A DNA stretch of 64,000 bases from Pseudomonadota bacterium (GCA_023450615.1 JAEXGT010000011.1:1-64000), one strand, 5' to 3'; positions 8,930 through 18,533 are shown, counted from the stretch's first letter. The notes: a model not told the origin generated them from the sequence alone. Made by a program: numbers and translations.

Positions 8930-9427
8930 GTGAGCAGTCAGCGCCGATCCTACGAGACGGGCCACCGGCCCAAATTCATGGTGGTTGTCGACAAAACCCC
9001 GGAATGCGCCCGGGCGATCCATTTCGCCTCCCGCCGCGTCGTGCGCACGGGCGCGAGCATGCTCATGCTCGCCGTGGTGGACCCGCCGGACAATTTCGAA
9101 TGGCTCGGCGTCGGCGAAGCCATGATCGAGGAAGCCAGCGAGGAGGCGCGGAAACTCCTGGAGGCCGCCGCCCGCGAGGCGCGCAGCGCCGCAGGCGTGG
9201 AGCCCGAGCAGGTGATCCGCGTCGGCGTGCGGGCCGATGAGATCATCAAGCTGATCCACGAGGACGAGGACGTCTCCTTCCTCGTGCTCGCCGCCGGCAG
9301 CGGCAAGGAGGGCCCCGGCCCTCTCGTCACGACGCTTGCGGGCAAGGCCGCCTCCACCTTCCCGGTCCCCATCGTCATCGTGCCCGGCACCCTGACGGAC
9401 GAGGAAATCGACGCGCTGGCAGGCTAG
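8930..9427 (+). CDS. Universal stress protein UspA family
   Basis: Small cytosolic Usp-fold protein; family members bind ATP or act in stress tolerance. 165 aa, GTG start with CAGGAGAG just upstream. The N-terminal strand is KFMVVVDKTPECARAIHFA and the C-terminal part reads FLVLAAGSGKEGPGPL...PIVIVPG. The G-x2-G-x9-G(S/T) ATP signature is not clearly complete, so nucleotide binding is uncertain. It sits between trpS and nifU, a conserved position. Confidence 0.85.
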   Translation: MSSQRRSYETGHRPKFMVVVDKTPECARAIHFASRRVVRTGASMLMLAVVDPPDNFEWLGVGEAMIEEASEEARKLLEAAAREARSAAGVEPEQVIRVGVRADEIIKLIHEDEDVSFLVLAAGSGKEGPGPLVTTLAGKAASTFPVPIVIVPGTLTDEEIDALAG

Positions 9428-9516
9428 GCGATCCGTCATCCGAGGCTGCGGAGCAGAGCACCCGCACCTCCCCTTGGAATCCTCACTCTTCCATTCCACA
9501 TCTGACCTGAAACCTG

Positions 9517-9531
9517 TTAGAACGATTCTAA
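9517..9531. promoter_or_regulatory. ICE-like Irr operator upstream of the Nfu gene
   Basis: TTAGAA-CGA-TTCTAA is an exact 6+3+6 palindrome matching the core of the iron control element TTTAGAA-N3-TTCTAAA bound by Irr in rhizobia; the outermost T/A pair is replaced (G on both sides). It lies 45 bp before the ATG of the Fe-S scaffold gene, where binding would affect transcription. The regulator gene itself is at the left edge of the window. Confidence 0.75.
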
Positions 9532-9576
9532 GCCCACCGCTCGGCCGGCCTTGAACCGGCGTCAGAGGACCAAACG

Positions 9577-10137
9577 ATGTTCATTCAGACTGAAGCCACC
9601 CCGAATCCCGCCACCCTGAAGTTCCTGCCCGGCCGCGTCGTGATGCCGGAAGGCACCTTCGAGGCGAAGACGCCCGAGCAGGGCGAATTCTCGCCGCTCG
9701 CCCAGCGCCTCTTCGCCGTGCCGGGCGTGACCGGCGTCTTCTTCGGCTACGATTTCATCACCGTCACGAAGGCCGATGGCGAGTGGCAGCACCTGAAGCC
9801 TGCCATCCTCGGCGGGATCATGGAGCATTTCATGACCGGCGCGCCGCTCTTCGCCAACGGCTACGGCGCGAACGAGGACGACGGCGAGGAGTTCTTCGAC
9901 GATGCGGACGCCGCGACCGTCGAGACCATCAAGGAGCTGCTCGAGACCCGCATCCGCCCGGCGGTGGCCGGCGACGGCGGCGACATCACCTTCCGCGGCT
10001 TCAAGGACGGCGTGGTCTATCTGGTCATGAAAGGCGCCTGCTCCGGCTGCCCCTCCTCCACCGCCACGCTCCGCCACGGCATCCAGAACCTGCTGCGCCA
10101 CTTCCTGCCGGACGTGCGCGAAGTCCAGGCCGTTTAA
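9577..10137 (+). CDS. NifU/Nfu-type Fe-S cluster scaffold or carrier protein
   Basis: Delivers Fe-S clusters to apo-proteins. 186 aa with an Nfu_N domain (FIQTEATPNPATLKFLPG, residues 2-90) and a C-terminal NifU-like domain whose cluster cysteines are Cys155 and Cys158 in GACSGCPSS. This is the alphaproteobacterial/mitochondrial NFU1 architecture. An ICE-like palindrome lies upstream and an intrinsic terminator downstream, so it is probably a monocistronic, iron-controlled gene. Confidence 0.93.
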   Translation: MFIQTEATPNPATLKFLPGRVVMPEGTFEAKTPEQGEFSPLAQRLFAVPGVTGVFFGYDFITVTKADGEWQHLKPAILGGIMEHFMTGAPLFANGYGANEDDGEEFFDDADAATVETIKELLETRIRPAVAGDGGDITFRGFKDGVVYLVMKGACSGCPSSTATLRHGIQNLLRHFLPDVREVQAV

Positions 10138-10165
10138 GGGGATCTCAGGAACCCTCGTATTGATC

Positions 10166-10194
10166 GGCGCGGCTCTTGAAAGCCGCGCCTTTTT
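10166..10194 (+). terminator. Intrinsic terminator after the Nfu gene
   Basis: Perfect 9-bp stem GGCGCGGCT/AGCCGCGCC around a 6-nt loop, followed directly by TTTTT. It separates the Nfu gene from the nitroreductase gene. Confidence 0.9.
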
Positions 10195-10208
10195 GTTGGA
10201 GCCCTGCC

Positions 10209-10799
10209 GTGCCCCCTCTTTCCGACGCCGCCCTCGACCAGATCTTCCGCAACGCCCGCACCCATCGCTGGTGGGAGGATCGCAAGATCCCCGAGGAAAC
10301 CCTTCGCGCCGTTGCCGATCTCGCCAAGCTCGGGCCCACCAGCGCCAACACGACCCCGGTCCGCTTCGTCTTCGTGGTCTCCGAGGCCGCCAAGGAAAAG
10401 CTCAAGGCCCATCTCGACGAGGGCAATGTGCGCCAGACCATGAGCGCTCCGGCCACCGTGATCGTCGCCCACGACATGGAGTTCTACGAGAAGCTCGGCT
10501 TCCTGGCCCCGCATTCCAAGGATGCGCGCAGCTGGTTCGCGGGCAAGCCCGACGTGATCGAGCGCACGGCCTTCCAGGGCTCCTGCCTCCAGGGCGCCTA
10601 TCTCATCATGGCAGCGCGGTCGCTTGGGCTCGATTGCGGCCCCATGGGCGGCTTCGACCGGGAGGGCGTGGACCGGGACTTCTTCCCCGACGGCAAGACC
10701 AAGTCCAACTTCCTCATCAATCTCGGTTACGGCCTGCCCGAAAAGCTCCATCCCCGCCAGCCGCGCTTCGCTTTCGAGGAATTCTGCCGGATCGAATGA
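10209..10799 (+). CDS. Nitroreductase family protein, RutE/HadB-like
   Basis: FMN-dependent oxidoreductase resembling malonic semialdehyde reductase RutE. The GTG at 10209, preceded by TTGGAG, gives 196 aa, the family length; an upstream ATG at 10176 lies in the terminator hairpin and is unlikely. Visible blocks: RTHRWWEDRKI, LAKLGPTSANTTPVRF and a GPMGGFD C-terminal segment. No other rut genes are nearby, so a general nitro/quinone/enal reductase role is as likely as pyrimidine catabolism. Confidence 0.85.
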   Translation: MPPLSDAALDQIFRNARTHRWWEDRKIPEETLRAVADLAKLGPTSANTTPVRFVFVVSEAAKEKLKAHLDEGNVRQTMSAPATVIVAHDMEFYEKLGFLAPHSKDARSWFAGKPDVIERTAFQGSCLQGAYLIMAARSLGLDCGPMGGFDREGVDRDFFPDGKTKSNFLINLGYGLPEKLHPRQPRFAFEEFCRIE

Positions 10800-10876
10800 G
10801 AAACCGCCCGGCCCGGCTCCTGCTTTCCCGGCTGACCTGGGCTAAGATCGGCCTTAAACCATCAGCAGTGGCACCC

Positions 10877-11263
10877 GTGAGCGAAAACCTGCACACCGCC
10901 CGGATCGACCATACGCCCGAGACCGCCTCGGAGCCTTCGGTAATCGACTCAACCTTCCGCAACGGGTCGCTCACTGCCATCGGGGTCGTGGTCGGCTTCT
11001 CGCTGGGCTTCCTGAGCCGGTGGGCAGGCTTGCCGGGAGACTGGTCTGCGTCCGACTTGGTTGCGGTCTTCGCAATCACCTTCGGCATCGGTCTTCAGAT
11101 CAAGGCTCTTTCCGACCTCCTGTCGGTCCAGTCTCTCCAGCTTGTCCGGTATAACCGGTCGGTCCGGATCTTCATCATCGGCCTAGTCCTCGTCGCTCTC
11201 GGCATTGTCGCAGCTCTCTTTGCCGATCTCCTCGGCTTTGGCGGCATCGCCCTGAAGGGCTGA
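10877..11263 (+). CDS. Small predicted inner-membrane protein, unknown function
   Basis: About 128 aa from GTG 10877 (another in-frame GTG at 10868); no strong ribosome site, so the start is uncertain. The N-terminal ~35 residues are polar, followed by three hydrophobic spans: TAIGVVVGFSLGFLS, LVAVFAITFGIGLQI and IFIIGLVLVALGIVAALFA. I do not recognise a family. It sits between the nitroreductase and tsaB, which are otherwise usually close. Confidence 0.6.
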   Translation: MSENLHTARIDHTPETASEPSVIDSTFRNGSLTAIGVVVGFSLGFLSRWAGLPGDWSASDLVAVFAITFGIGLQIKALSDLLSVQSLQLVRYNRSVRIFIIGLVLVALGIVAALFADLLGFGGIALKG

Positions 11264-11280
11264 GCCTGCGTTTTTCTCCA

Positions 11281-11325
11281 CCCTGCAGAAAAGCGGGGTC
11301 CACTTTTGCGTGCGATGCGCTAAAG
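11281..11325. repeat. Partial interspersed repeat of the GCAAAAGCGGG...TTTTGCG type
   Basis: The segment with CAGAAAAGCGGGGTCCACTT and TTTTGCGTGCGATGCGC resembles elements at 12621 and 38745, where a CGCTTTTG-like stem is flanked by GCATCGGA-like words. It is degenerate here. Confidence 0.45.
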
Positions 11326-11352
11326 AAGCACCTCGACCTGACGGAGACGAAT

Positions 11353-12036
11353 TTGCGCGTCCTTGCCATCGATACCGCTCTCGGCGCCTGTTCGGCCTGC
11401 ATCTGGCAGGCGGGGGATGACTTGCCTCTGGCCAGCGAGTCCCTCGCCATGGAGCGCGGCCATGCGGAGGCGCTGCTGCCGCTCATCGACCGGGTCGCCG
11501 CCCAGGTGAAGGGCGGCTTCGAGACCCTGGACCGGGTGGCCGTGACCGTGGGGCCGGGCAGTTATACGGGCCTTCGGGTCGGCATCTCGGCGGCCCGGGG
11601 CATCGGCCTTGCCGCCGGAATTCCCGTAGTGGGCGTCGCCACCCTCTCCGCCTATCTCGCGCCTCTCATGGTGAAGGAGCGGCGCGGGCTGTTCACCGCC
11701 GCCATCGACGCCAAGCATGGGCATATCTACATCCAGGCCATCGCGCCGGGCGGACGCACCATCATCCAGCCGAGCCTCCTGAGCTACCGCGACGCGATCC
11801 GCGTGCTCGGCTCCGGCCCCCTGCTGATCAGCGGCTCGGCGGCGGCGATGCTGGCGGCGGAAGCGCGCGCCCAGGGGATCGAGGCGCATATCACCGACAT
11901 GCCGCAGGCCCCCGATATCGCCTGGGTGGCGCGCCTCGGCGCGCTCGCAGACCCGAATCAGGCGCTGCCCAAGCCCCTCTATCTCCGCGATCCCGACGCC
12001 AAGCCGCAGGATGGAGCGCGAATCGCCCGCCAATGA
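11353..12036 (+). CDS. tsaB: tRNA threonylcarbamoyladenosine biosynthesis protein TsaB
   Basis: Partner of TsaD and TsaE in formation of t6A37 in ANN-decoding tRNAs. 227 aa from a TTG start; MRVLAIDTALGACSACIW and VTVGPGSYTGLRVGISAARGIG are the ASKHA-fold hallmarks of the family. The stop overlaps the rimI start by 4 nt, so the two are translationally coupled. Confidence 0.92.
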   Translation: MRVLAIDTALGACSACIWQAGDDLPLASESLAMERGHAEALLPLIDRVAAQVKGGFETLDRVAVTVGPGSYTGLRVGISAARGIGLAAGIPVVGVATLSAYLAPLMVKERRGLFTAAIDAKHGHIYIQAIAPGGRTIIQPSLLSYRDAIRVLGSGPLLISGSAAAMLAAEARAQGIEAHITDMPQAPDIAWVARLGALADPNQALPKPLYLRDPDAKPQDGARIARQ

Positions 12037-12518
12037 GCTTCTTCGATCTCTTCAAGAAGCCGGGCGGCCCCCGAATCGATCCCCTGGACACGGATTCGGC
12101 CTCCCGCCTCGCGGCGATTCACGGCGCGTCCTTCGCGCGGCCCTGGAGCACCCTTGAATTCGAGCGGCTCCTCAGCGAGCGGGGCGTGGTGGGCGACGGC
12201 GTTTTCCTCGGAAGCGCGGCGAAACCCTCGGGCTTCGTGCTGTCGCGGATCGTGCTGGACGAAGCGGAGATCCTCACCGTCGCCATCGCGCCGGAAGCGC
12301 GGGGCCGGGGCCTGTCGATCCCCCTGCTCGAGCGGCATCTCGACGAGCTTGCTCACCGGGCCGTCCGCAATGTCTATCTGGAGGTCGAGGAGGGCAACGA
12401 GCCCGCGCTCGCCCTCTATCGGCGCTTCGGCTTCAAGGAGACCGGACGGCGCGAGGGCTATTACCAGAAGCCCGACGGCAGCCGGGTGGCGGCGCTCACC
12501 ATGACGCTCGACCTATAG
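12033..12518 (+). CDS. rimI: Ribosomal protein-alanine N-acetyltransferase RimI
   Basis: GNAT enzyme; in E. coli it acetylates the N-terminus of S18. 161 aa. The acetyl-CoA motif is ILTVAIAPEARGRGLSIPLL and the C-terminal ALYRRFGFKETGRREGYY is typical of RimI. Coupled to tsaB by a 4-nt ATGA overlap, the usual arrangement. Confidence 0.9.
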   Translation: MSFFDLFKKPGGPRIDPLDTDSASRLAAIHGASFARPWSTLEFERLLSERGVVGDGVFLGSAAKPSGFVLSRIVLDEAEILTVAIAPEARGRGLSIPLLERHLDELAHRAVRNVYLEVEEGNEPALALYRRFGFKETGRREGYYQKPDGSRVAALTMTLDL

Positions 12519-12620
12519 CCCCTTGCGGCCAAGTCCCCTATAAGCATCCCAAGTGCATCGGACGGACACATGGATCCGGTTTCCGACCGGGCGATGCGCT
12601 GAAGAATGAGGGCATCGGAC

Positions 12621-12643
12621 CCAAAAGCGCCTTCCGCTTTTGG
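12621..12643. repeat. Hairpin repeat between rimI and fur (CCAAAAGCG/CGCTTTTGG)
   Basis: Exact 9-bp stem with loop CCTTC, flanked by GCATCGGAC and ATCGGATGC. It belongs to the same family as the elements near 11281 and 38745. No T-run follows, so it is a repeat more than a terminator. The rest of 12519-12671 shows no gene. Confidence 0.65.
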
Positions 12644-12671
12644 ATCGGATGCTTAAGGAGCGAATTTCACC

Positions 12672-13127
12672 TTGTCAGTACGCACCAGCAGCACCGGAAA
12701 ATCCCGCCGCCCTGGCGTGATCGAGCGCGCCTGCCGCGACAAGGGCCTGCGCATGACGGGCCAACGCAAGATCATCGCGCAGATTCTCGACGATGCGGCC
12801 GATCATCCCGACGTGGTGGAGCTGCACCGGCGCGCAGCCGGCGTGGATGACCGCATCTCCCTCTCCACGGTTTACCGCACGGTCAAACTTTTCGAGACGG
12901 AAGGCATTCTGGAACGCCTCGATTTCCGCGACGGGCGCTCGCGCTACGAACAGGCCGCGCGCGAGCATCACGACCATCTCATCAATCTCGAGACCGGCGA
13001 CGTGATCGAATTCCATTCGGACGAGATCGAGAAGCTGCAGACAGAGATCGCCAAGCGTCTCGGCTACAAGGTGGTCTATCACCGCCTCGAACTCTATGCG
13101 GTGCCCCTCGACAAGGACGATGCGTGA
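12672..13127 (+). CDS. Fur-family metal-dependent repressor (Fur/Mur)
   Basis: Winged-helix metalloregulator. 151 aa from a TTG start with AAGGAG about 16-20 nt upstream. DNA-binding part: RMTGQRKIIAQIL and ISLSTVYRTVKLFE; metal site: EHHDHLINLETGDVIEF (His99, His100, His102). The CxxC that follows His in E. coli Fur is absent (INLETG), so the structural zinc site is missing. In alphaproteobacteria the member at this locus usually acts as the manganese regulator Mur; which metal it senses here is inference. Confidence 0.88.
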   Translation: MSVRTSSTGKSRRPGVIERACRDKGLRMTGQRKIIAQILDDAADHPDVVELHRRAAGVDDRISLSTVYRTVKLFETEGILERLDFRDGRSRYEQAAREHHDHLINLETGDVIEFHSDEIEKLQTEIAKRLGYKVVYHRLELYAVPLDKDDA

Positions 13128-13891
13128 CGAGAATCGTCGTCGCCCTGAAGCTCTTCGTGCTGCTTCTCTGCAGTCTCGTGCTGGTGCCCGTGCAGATGCT
13201 CGCCATCCGCTTCCATTGGGACATCGTGCATCATTTGCCGGTGCTGTTTCACCGCATCCTGCTGACGCTCTTCCATGTGCGCGTGATCGAGAAGGGCACG
13301 CCGCCCGGTGACGCGCCGACGCTCGTCGTGTCCAACCATGTTTCCTGGCTCGACATTCCCGTCATCGGTTCGGTGCATCCGCTCTCCTTCATTGCGAAAT
13401 CCGAGATCGAAGGCTGGCCGGTGGTGGGATTGCTCGCGAGATTGCAGCGCTCCGTCTTCATCGACCGGCAGCGCCGCAAGGCCACGGCGGAGGTGAACGA
13501 TGCGCTCGCCCATCGTCTCGTCAAAGGCGAGGTGATCGTGCTGTTCGCGGAAGGCACCACGAGCGACGGCAACCGGCTCCTTCCCTTCCGCTCCTCGCTC
13601 GTCGGCGGCGCTCAGGCGGCGCTCATGCATGACAGCGTCGAGCAGGTCTTCCTGCAGCCGCTCGCGATTGCCTATACCCGCCGCAACGGCCTGCCGATCA
13701 CACGCCGTGACCGCCCCACCATCGCCTGGTACGGCGACATGGATCTCGCGCCCCATCTCGGATTGTTCCTGAAAGGCCACCCCATCGACGTGGTGGTGAC
13801 CTGGGGCGAGCCGATCCCCTTCAACGGCAACCGCAAGGAGGCGACCGCCGCTGCCGAAAGCGCGGTGCGCAGAGCTCTGAAGGCCGCTTGA
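13124..13891 (+). CDS. plsC: 1-acyl-sn-glycerol-3-phosphate acyltransferase PlsC
   Basis: Membrane-bound acyltransferase making phosphatidic acid. 255 aa, GTG start overlapping the fur stop by 4 nt. An N-terminal hydrophobic segment (VVALKLFVLLLCSLVLVPVQ) anchors it; the HX4D catalytic motif is NHVSWLD (His72, Asp77) and the substrate motif is FAEGTTSDGNRLLPF. A paralogous lyso-ornithine lipid acyltransferase (OlsA-like) function cannot be excluded. Confidence 0.88.
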   Translation: MTRIVVALKLFVLLLCSLVLVPVQMLAIRFHWDIVHHLPVLFHRILLTLFHVRVIEKGTPPGDAPTLVVSNHVSWLDIPVIGSVHPLSFIAKSEIEGWPVVGLLARLQRSVFIDRQRRKATAEVNDALAHRLVKGEVIVLFAEGTTSDGNRLLPFRSSLVGGAQAALMHDSVEQVFLQPLAIAYTRRNGLPITRRDRPTIAWYGDMDLAPHLGLFLKGHPIDVVVTWGEPIPFNGNRKEATAAAESAVRRALKAA

Positions 13892-13898
13892 CGCGCGC

Positions 13899-14813
13899 TC
13901 ATGCGGCCTGAGCGCGTGCCTCATCCTGAAGCCATGCACGGAACGCCGCGATCGCGGGCCTGTCGGCGATCTCCTCGGGACAGACGATGTAGTATTGATA
14001 GGCGCCTTTCACCTGATGCGGGAACGGCCGGACGAGACGGCCTGCGGTGAGGTGGTCGCCGATGAGGGCGCTGGTGGCGAGCGCCACGCCCTGCCCCGCG
14101 GCGGCGGCCTGAAGGCACAGATAGGTGTGGGAATAGCGCGGGCCGCGCGACGTATCGATTCCCGTCACGCCGATGGCGGAAAACCAGCGGTCCCAATCGA
14201 CGTAATCCGGCACGTCGGCGATCTCGTGAATGAGCGTGTGATGGCGCAGGTCCTCGGGCTCCCGCAGGGGCTTGGCGGGATCGTTCAGAAGCGCCGTGCT
14301 GCAGACGGCGAAGAAATGCTCCTCCATCAGAAGCTCCGTCCTGAGGCCCGGATAATGTCCGCGCCCGAAGCGGATCGCCACGTCCACATCCTCTCGCGCG
14401 AAATCCGTGAGCTTCATCGACACCGAGACGCGCACGTCGATCTCGGGCTCGCGTTCGCGGAACGCGCCAAGACGCGGGATGAGCCAGTTCGAGGCGAGGC
14501 TCGGCATGGCGCTGACCGTGATCACATGGGAGTTCTCGGATTTAAGGGCCTGTGCGGTCGCCTCGTCGAGCCGGTTGAGAATATCCGTCACGGCGACGGC
14601 ATAAAGCTGCCCGAGGGGTGTCAGGGCAACGCCCTTGGCGGGCAGACGCGTGAAGAGCGGGCGCCCCAGCCAGCCTTCGAGACTCTTGATCTGCTGACCC
14701 ACGGCGCTGGCGGTGACGGCGATCTCATCGCCCGCCTTTTCGAAGCTCAAATGGCGGGCCGCAGCCTCGAAAGCGCGAAGGGCATTGAGCGGCGGAAGGC
14801 GGCGGCGAGTCAT
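13899..14813 (-). CDS. LysR-family regulator, GcvA-like
   Basis: 304 aa. N-terminal winged HTH (LPPLNALRAFEAAARHLSFEKAGDEI, AVGQQIKSLE) and a periplasmic-binding-protein-like effector domain. The wording resembles the GcvA/AmpR subgroup. Divergent from a DUF1127 gene, 119 bp away, with an inverted repeat in the gap; LysR proteins commonly control the divergent neighbour and themselves. Effector unknown. Confidence 0.88.
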   Translation of the reverse strand: MTRRRLPPLNALRAFEAAARHLSFEKAGDEIAVTASAVGQQIKSLEGWLGRPLFTRLPAKGVALTPLGQLYAVAVTDILNRLDEATAQALKSENSHVITVSAMPSLASNWLIPRLGAFREREPEIDVRVSVSMKLTDFAREDVDVAIRFGRGHYPGLRTELLMEEHFFAVCSTALLNDPAKPLREPEDLRHHTLIHEIADVPDYVDWDRWFSAIGVTGIDTSRGPRYSHTYLCLQAAAAGQGVALATSALIGDHLTAGRLVRPFPHQVKGAYQYYIVCPEEIADRPAIAAFRAWLQDEARAQAA

Positions 14814-14831
14814 GATTCACCCCAGATTTGA

Positions 14832-14846
14832 CCAAGCTGAACTTGG
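14832..14846. promoter_or_regulatory. Inverted repeat in LysR/DUF1127 gap, LysR operator candidate
   Basis: CCAAG-CTGAA-CTTGG, an exact 5-bp dyad with 5-bp centre, 19 bp upstream of the LysR start and about 87 bp before the DUF1127 gene. Size and position suit a LysR recognition site, though it is short enough to occur by chance. Confidence 0.4.
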
Positions 14847-14932
14847 GCAAAGCACAAGATCTTCCCGTTTGCTTCCAACCCTCCCCGGGAGCATCTTTTC
14901 CCTATGAAAAGCAGTCTCGATGGAGGCCAATC

Positions 14933-15151
14933 ATGGCAACCGGATACGCCACAGTAAATCTTGGGTTCGTCACCGCCAAGCCGGAAAGGAAGATCAGCTT
15001 TCTGGATCATCTCCTGAAGGTCGAGGCTTGGCTCGACAGGCGCGCCAGCAGCCGGGCCCTCTACACCTTCAACGACCGTGAGCTTGCCGATATCGGCTTG
15101 TCGCGGGCCGATGTGGAAGGCTTGAATGCGGATGCCGAGCGGCTCTTCTGA
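14933..15151 (+). CDS. DUF1127 small protein
   Basis: 72 aa from the ATG at 14933 with TGGAGG in front. The C-terminal YTFNDRELADIGLSRADVE is the DUF1127 (YjiS-like) signature. Such small proteins are abundant in alphaproteobacteria; some act as RNA-associated regulators of carbon and phosphate physiology. The N-terminal 30 residues are not conserved. Control by the divergent LysR gene is likely. Confidence 0.85.
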   Translation: MATGYATVNLGFVTAKPERKISFLDHLLKVEAWLDRRASSRALYTFNDRELADIGLSRADVEGLNADAERLF

Positions 15152-15179
15152 CCTGCCGCTGACCGCTGAAGGATCGACG

Positions 15180-15863
15180 ATGAAGCTCTATTCCGGCCCT
15201 TTGAGCCTCTTTTCGCGCAAGGTGGAAATCGCCCTTCACGAGAAGGGGCTCTCCTTCGAGCGCGTCCAGGTGCCCTTCTCCCAGACCAAGGGCTACAGCC
15301 CGAAGGACCCGGCGGTGCTGGCGGCCAATCCGAAGGGGCAGGTGCCGGTTCTCATGGACGGAGACCTGACGCTCTACGATTCCACCGTGATCCTGGAATA
15401 TCTGGAAGACGCCTATCCTTCGCCCGCCCTCTATCCGCGAGAACCGCAGGAGCGCGCCCGCTGCCGCCTCCTCGATGTTTTCGCCGACGAGGTGATGCTC
15501 GCCTCCTTCCGCCCCCTGATGCACCGGACGGAGCCCCATGAGGCGGACGATCCGCGCTTTCTCGCCAACGAGGCGAAGGCGAAGGAGGCACAGCCCGTCA
15601 TCGCAGGCCATTTCGCGAAGCTGAACGAAGAGCTGTCGGGACGCTCCTTCCTGTGCAGGGACTTTTCCGCAGCCGATATCGCGGTTTTCATGGCGGTTTT
15701 CTGGGTCCGCCGCCTCGGCGGCCCTTCGCTGAAGGCCGCCCCGTCCCTCGCCGCCTGGTACGCCCGCCTGTCCGAGCGTCCGGCTTTCGCGCGAATCATC
15801 GACGAGATTCTCGAAGCGGATCGGGAGCTGTCCGCTCCGGTCGAGGACGCATTCCGGGAGTAA
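15180..15863 (+). CDS. Glutathione S-transferase family protein
   Basis: 227 aa, cytosolic. N-terminal thioredoxin-like domain with MKLYSGPLSLFSRKVEIAL, the glutathione-binding cis-Pro segment GQVPVLMDG and DSTVILEYLED; C-terminal helical domain ending near SERPAF. GAAGGA precedes the ATG. It follows DUF1127 by 28 bp, so the two are probably cotranscribed. Substrate unknown. Confidence 0.88.
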   Translation: MKLYSGPLSLFSRKVEIALHEKGLSFERVQVPFSQTKGYSPKDPAVLAANPKGQVPVLMDGDLTLYDSTVILEYLEDAYPSPALYPREPQERARCRLLDVFADEVMLASFRPLMHRTEPHEADDPRFLANEAKAKEAQPVIAGHFAKLNEELSGRSFLCRDFSAADIAVFMAVFWVRRLGGPSLKAAPSLAAWYARLSERPAFARIIDEILEADRELSAPVEDAFRE

Positions 15864-15867
15864 AGGC

Positions 15868-15912
15868 CCGTCATCCAATCCCGGGTTCCGCTCCGCAGGC
15901 TCGGGATGACGG
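15868..15912. repeat. Interspersed palindromic repeat CCGTCATCC/GGATGACGG
   Basis: Exact 9-bp arms (15868-15876 and 15904-15912) enclose a CCGGGTTCCGCTCCGCAGG-like interior. Degenerate relatives lie near 9437 and 32998. Typical short rhizobial intergenic repeat, between the GST gene and miaB. Confidence 0.65.
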
Positions 15913-16015
15913 TAGAAGCCCTCTCCGCTTGAGCCAAACAGCCGCTATTCTCTTCACGCGCCAAAAGGCTTAAAAGGGCCGCCTGTTCTCTCCCGACCAA
16001 AGACAGGCCGAGCTC

Positions 16016-17374
<1,359 letters not shown>

Positions 17375-17438
17375 CACTTTCCCCCGCAACAAGAGTTTCC
17401 TTCGCGGCGATTTTGCCGTGAACACAAAGGAGAGGCAT

Positions 17439-18533
17439 TTGAGGCCAGCGGACAGCGCGACCGCACGAGCGCAAAAGGGCAGATCCCCCAGCACCTTGCA
17501 TCCAGGCGTCGAGGAAGAGGCGGAAATCATCCTCACCTTCGACGACAACCGCCTCGCCAGCCTAGTCTTCGGGCAATACGACCAGAACCTCGCGCATCTC
17601 GAGCGCCGCCTGAACGTGGCCGCCATCGCCAACGGCAACCGGGTGACCGTGAAGGGCACGCCGGAAGCCTCCGAGATGGCGCGGCGCGTTCTTGAAGGGC
17701 TCTATGACCGCGCCCGCCAGGGAGCTGCTCTGACCCCCGGCGATGTGGACGGCACCATTCAGGAGGCCACCCTGCAAGGCTCTCTGTTCTCGCCCGAGGA
17801 GGCTCCCGCTCCCGGCCTGTCCACCTTCGACCACATCTCCACCCGCAGGCGCGGCCCCGTGCGCGCCCGCAACGCGGCGCAGAACGACTACATCAAGGCC
17901 CTCAAGCAGAACGAGCTCGTCTTCGCCGAAGGCCCCGCCGGCACCGGCAAGACTTGGCTCGCGGTCGGCTATGCCGTCTCCCTGCTGGAAGCGGGCCAGG
18001 TGGACCGCCTCATCATCTCCCGCCCCGCCGTGGAAGCGGGCGAGCGCCTCGGCTTCCTGCCCGGCGACATGCGCGAGAAGGTCGATCCTTATCTTCGCCC
18101 GATCTACGATGCGCTCTACGACTTCATGGAAGCCCGCCACGTGGACCGCGGCCTCCAGACCGGCATGATCGAGATCGCGCCGCTCGCCTTCATGCGCGGG
18201 CGCACGCTCACCAACGCCCTGGTGCTGCTGGACGAGGCGCAGAACACCACGACCATGCAGATGAAGATGTTCCTGACCCGCCTCGGCGAGGGCTCGCGGA
18301 TGATCATCACCGGCGACCCGACCCAGATCGACCTGCCGCCGGGCCAGAAATCCGGGCTTGTTGAGGCGGTCCGCATCCTGAACGGGGTCGAGGGTGTCTC
18401 CCGCGTCACCTTCAAGGAGGCGGACGTGGTGCGCCACGATCTTGTGCGCCGCATCGTGGCGGCCTATGACACCGACTTCCGGAACAACCCGCCGCAGGAA
18501 ACTTCTTACCGCGAACGGAATCAAAGGCTGTGA
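17439..18533 (+). CDS. PhoH-like ATPase (YbeZ type)
   Basis: Cytosolic P-loop ATPase that partners YbeY in ribosome/RNA maturation. Walker A GPAGTGKT (about 165-172) and Walker B ALVLLDEAQN are intact. I chose TTG 17439 because AAAGGAG stands 6 nt before it; GTG 17418 is also possible. 364 aa. It overlaps ybeY by 4 nt. Confidence 0.92.
   Translation: MRPADSATARAQKGRSPSTLHPGVEEEAEIILTFDDNRLASLVFGQYDQNLAHLERRLNVAAIANGNRVTVKGTPEASEMARRVLEGLYDRARQGAALTPGDVDGTIQEATLQGSLFSPEEAPAPGLSTFDHISTRRRGPVRARNAAQNDYIKALKQNELVFAEGPAGTGKTWLAVGYAVSLLEAGQVDRLIISRPAVEAGERLGFLPGDMREKVDPYLRPIYDALYDFMEARHVDRGLQTGMIEIAPLAFMRGRTLTNALVLLDEAQNTTTMQMKMFLTRLGEGSRMIITGDPTQIDLPPGQKSGLVEAVRILNGVEGVSRVTFKEADVVRHDLVRRIVAAYDTDFRNNPPQETSYRERNQRL

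Noticed and set aside
10160..10876. In-frame upstream extension of the small membrane protein gene
   Set aside because: It overlaps the nitroreductase in another frame and has Arg/Gly/Pro-rich nonsense composition; the protein more likely starts at GTG 10877.
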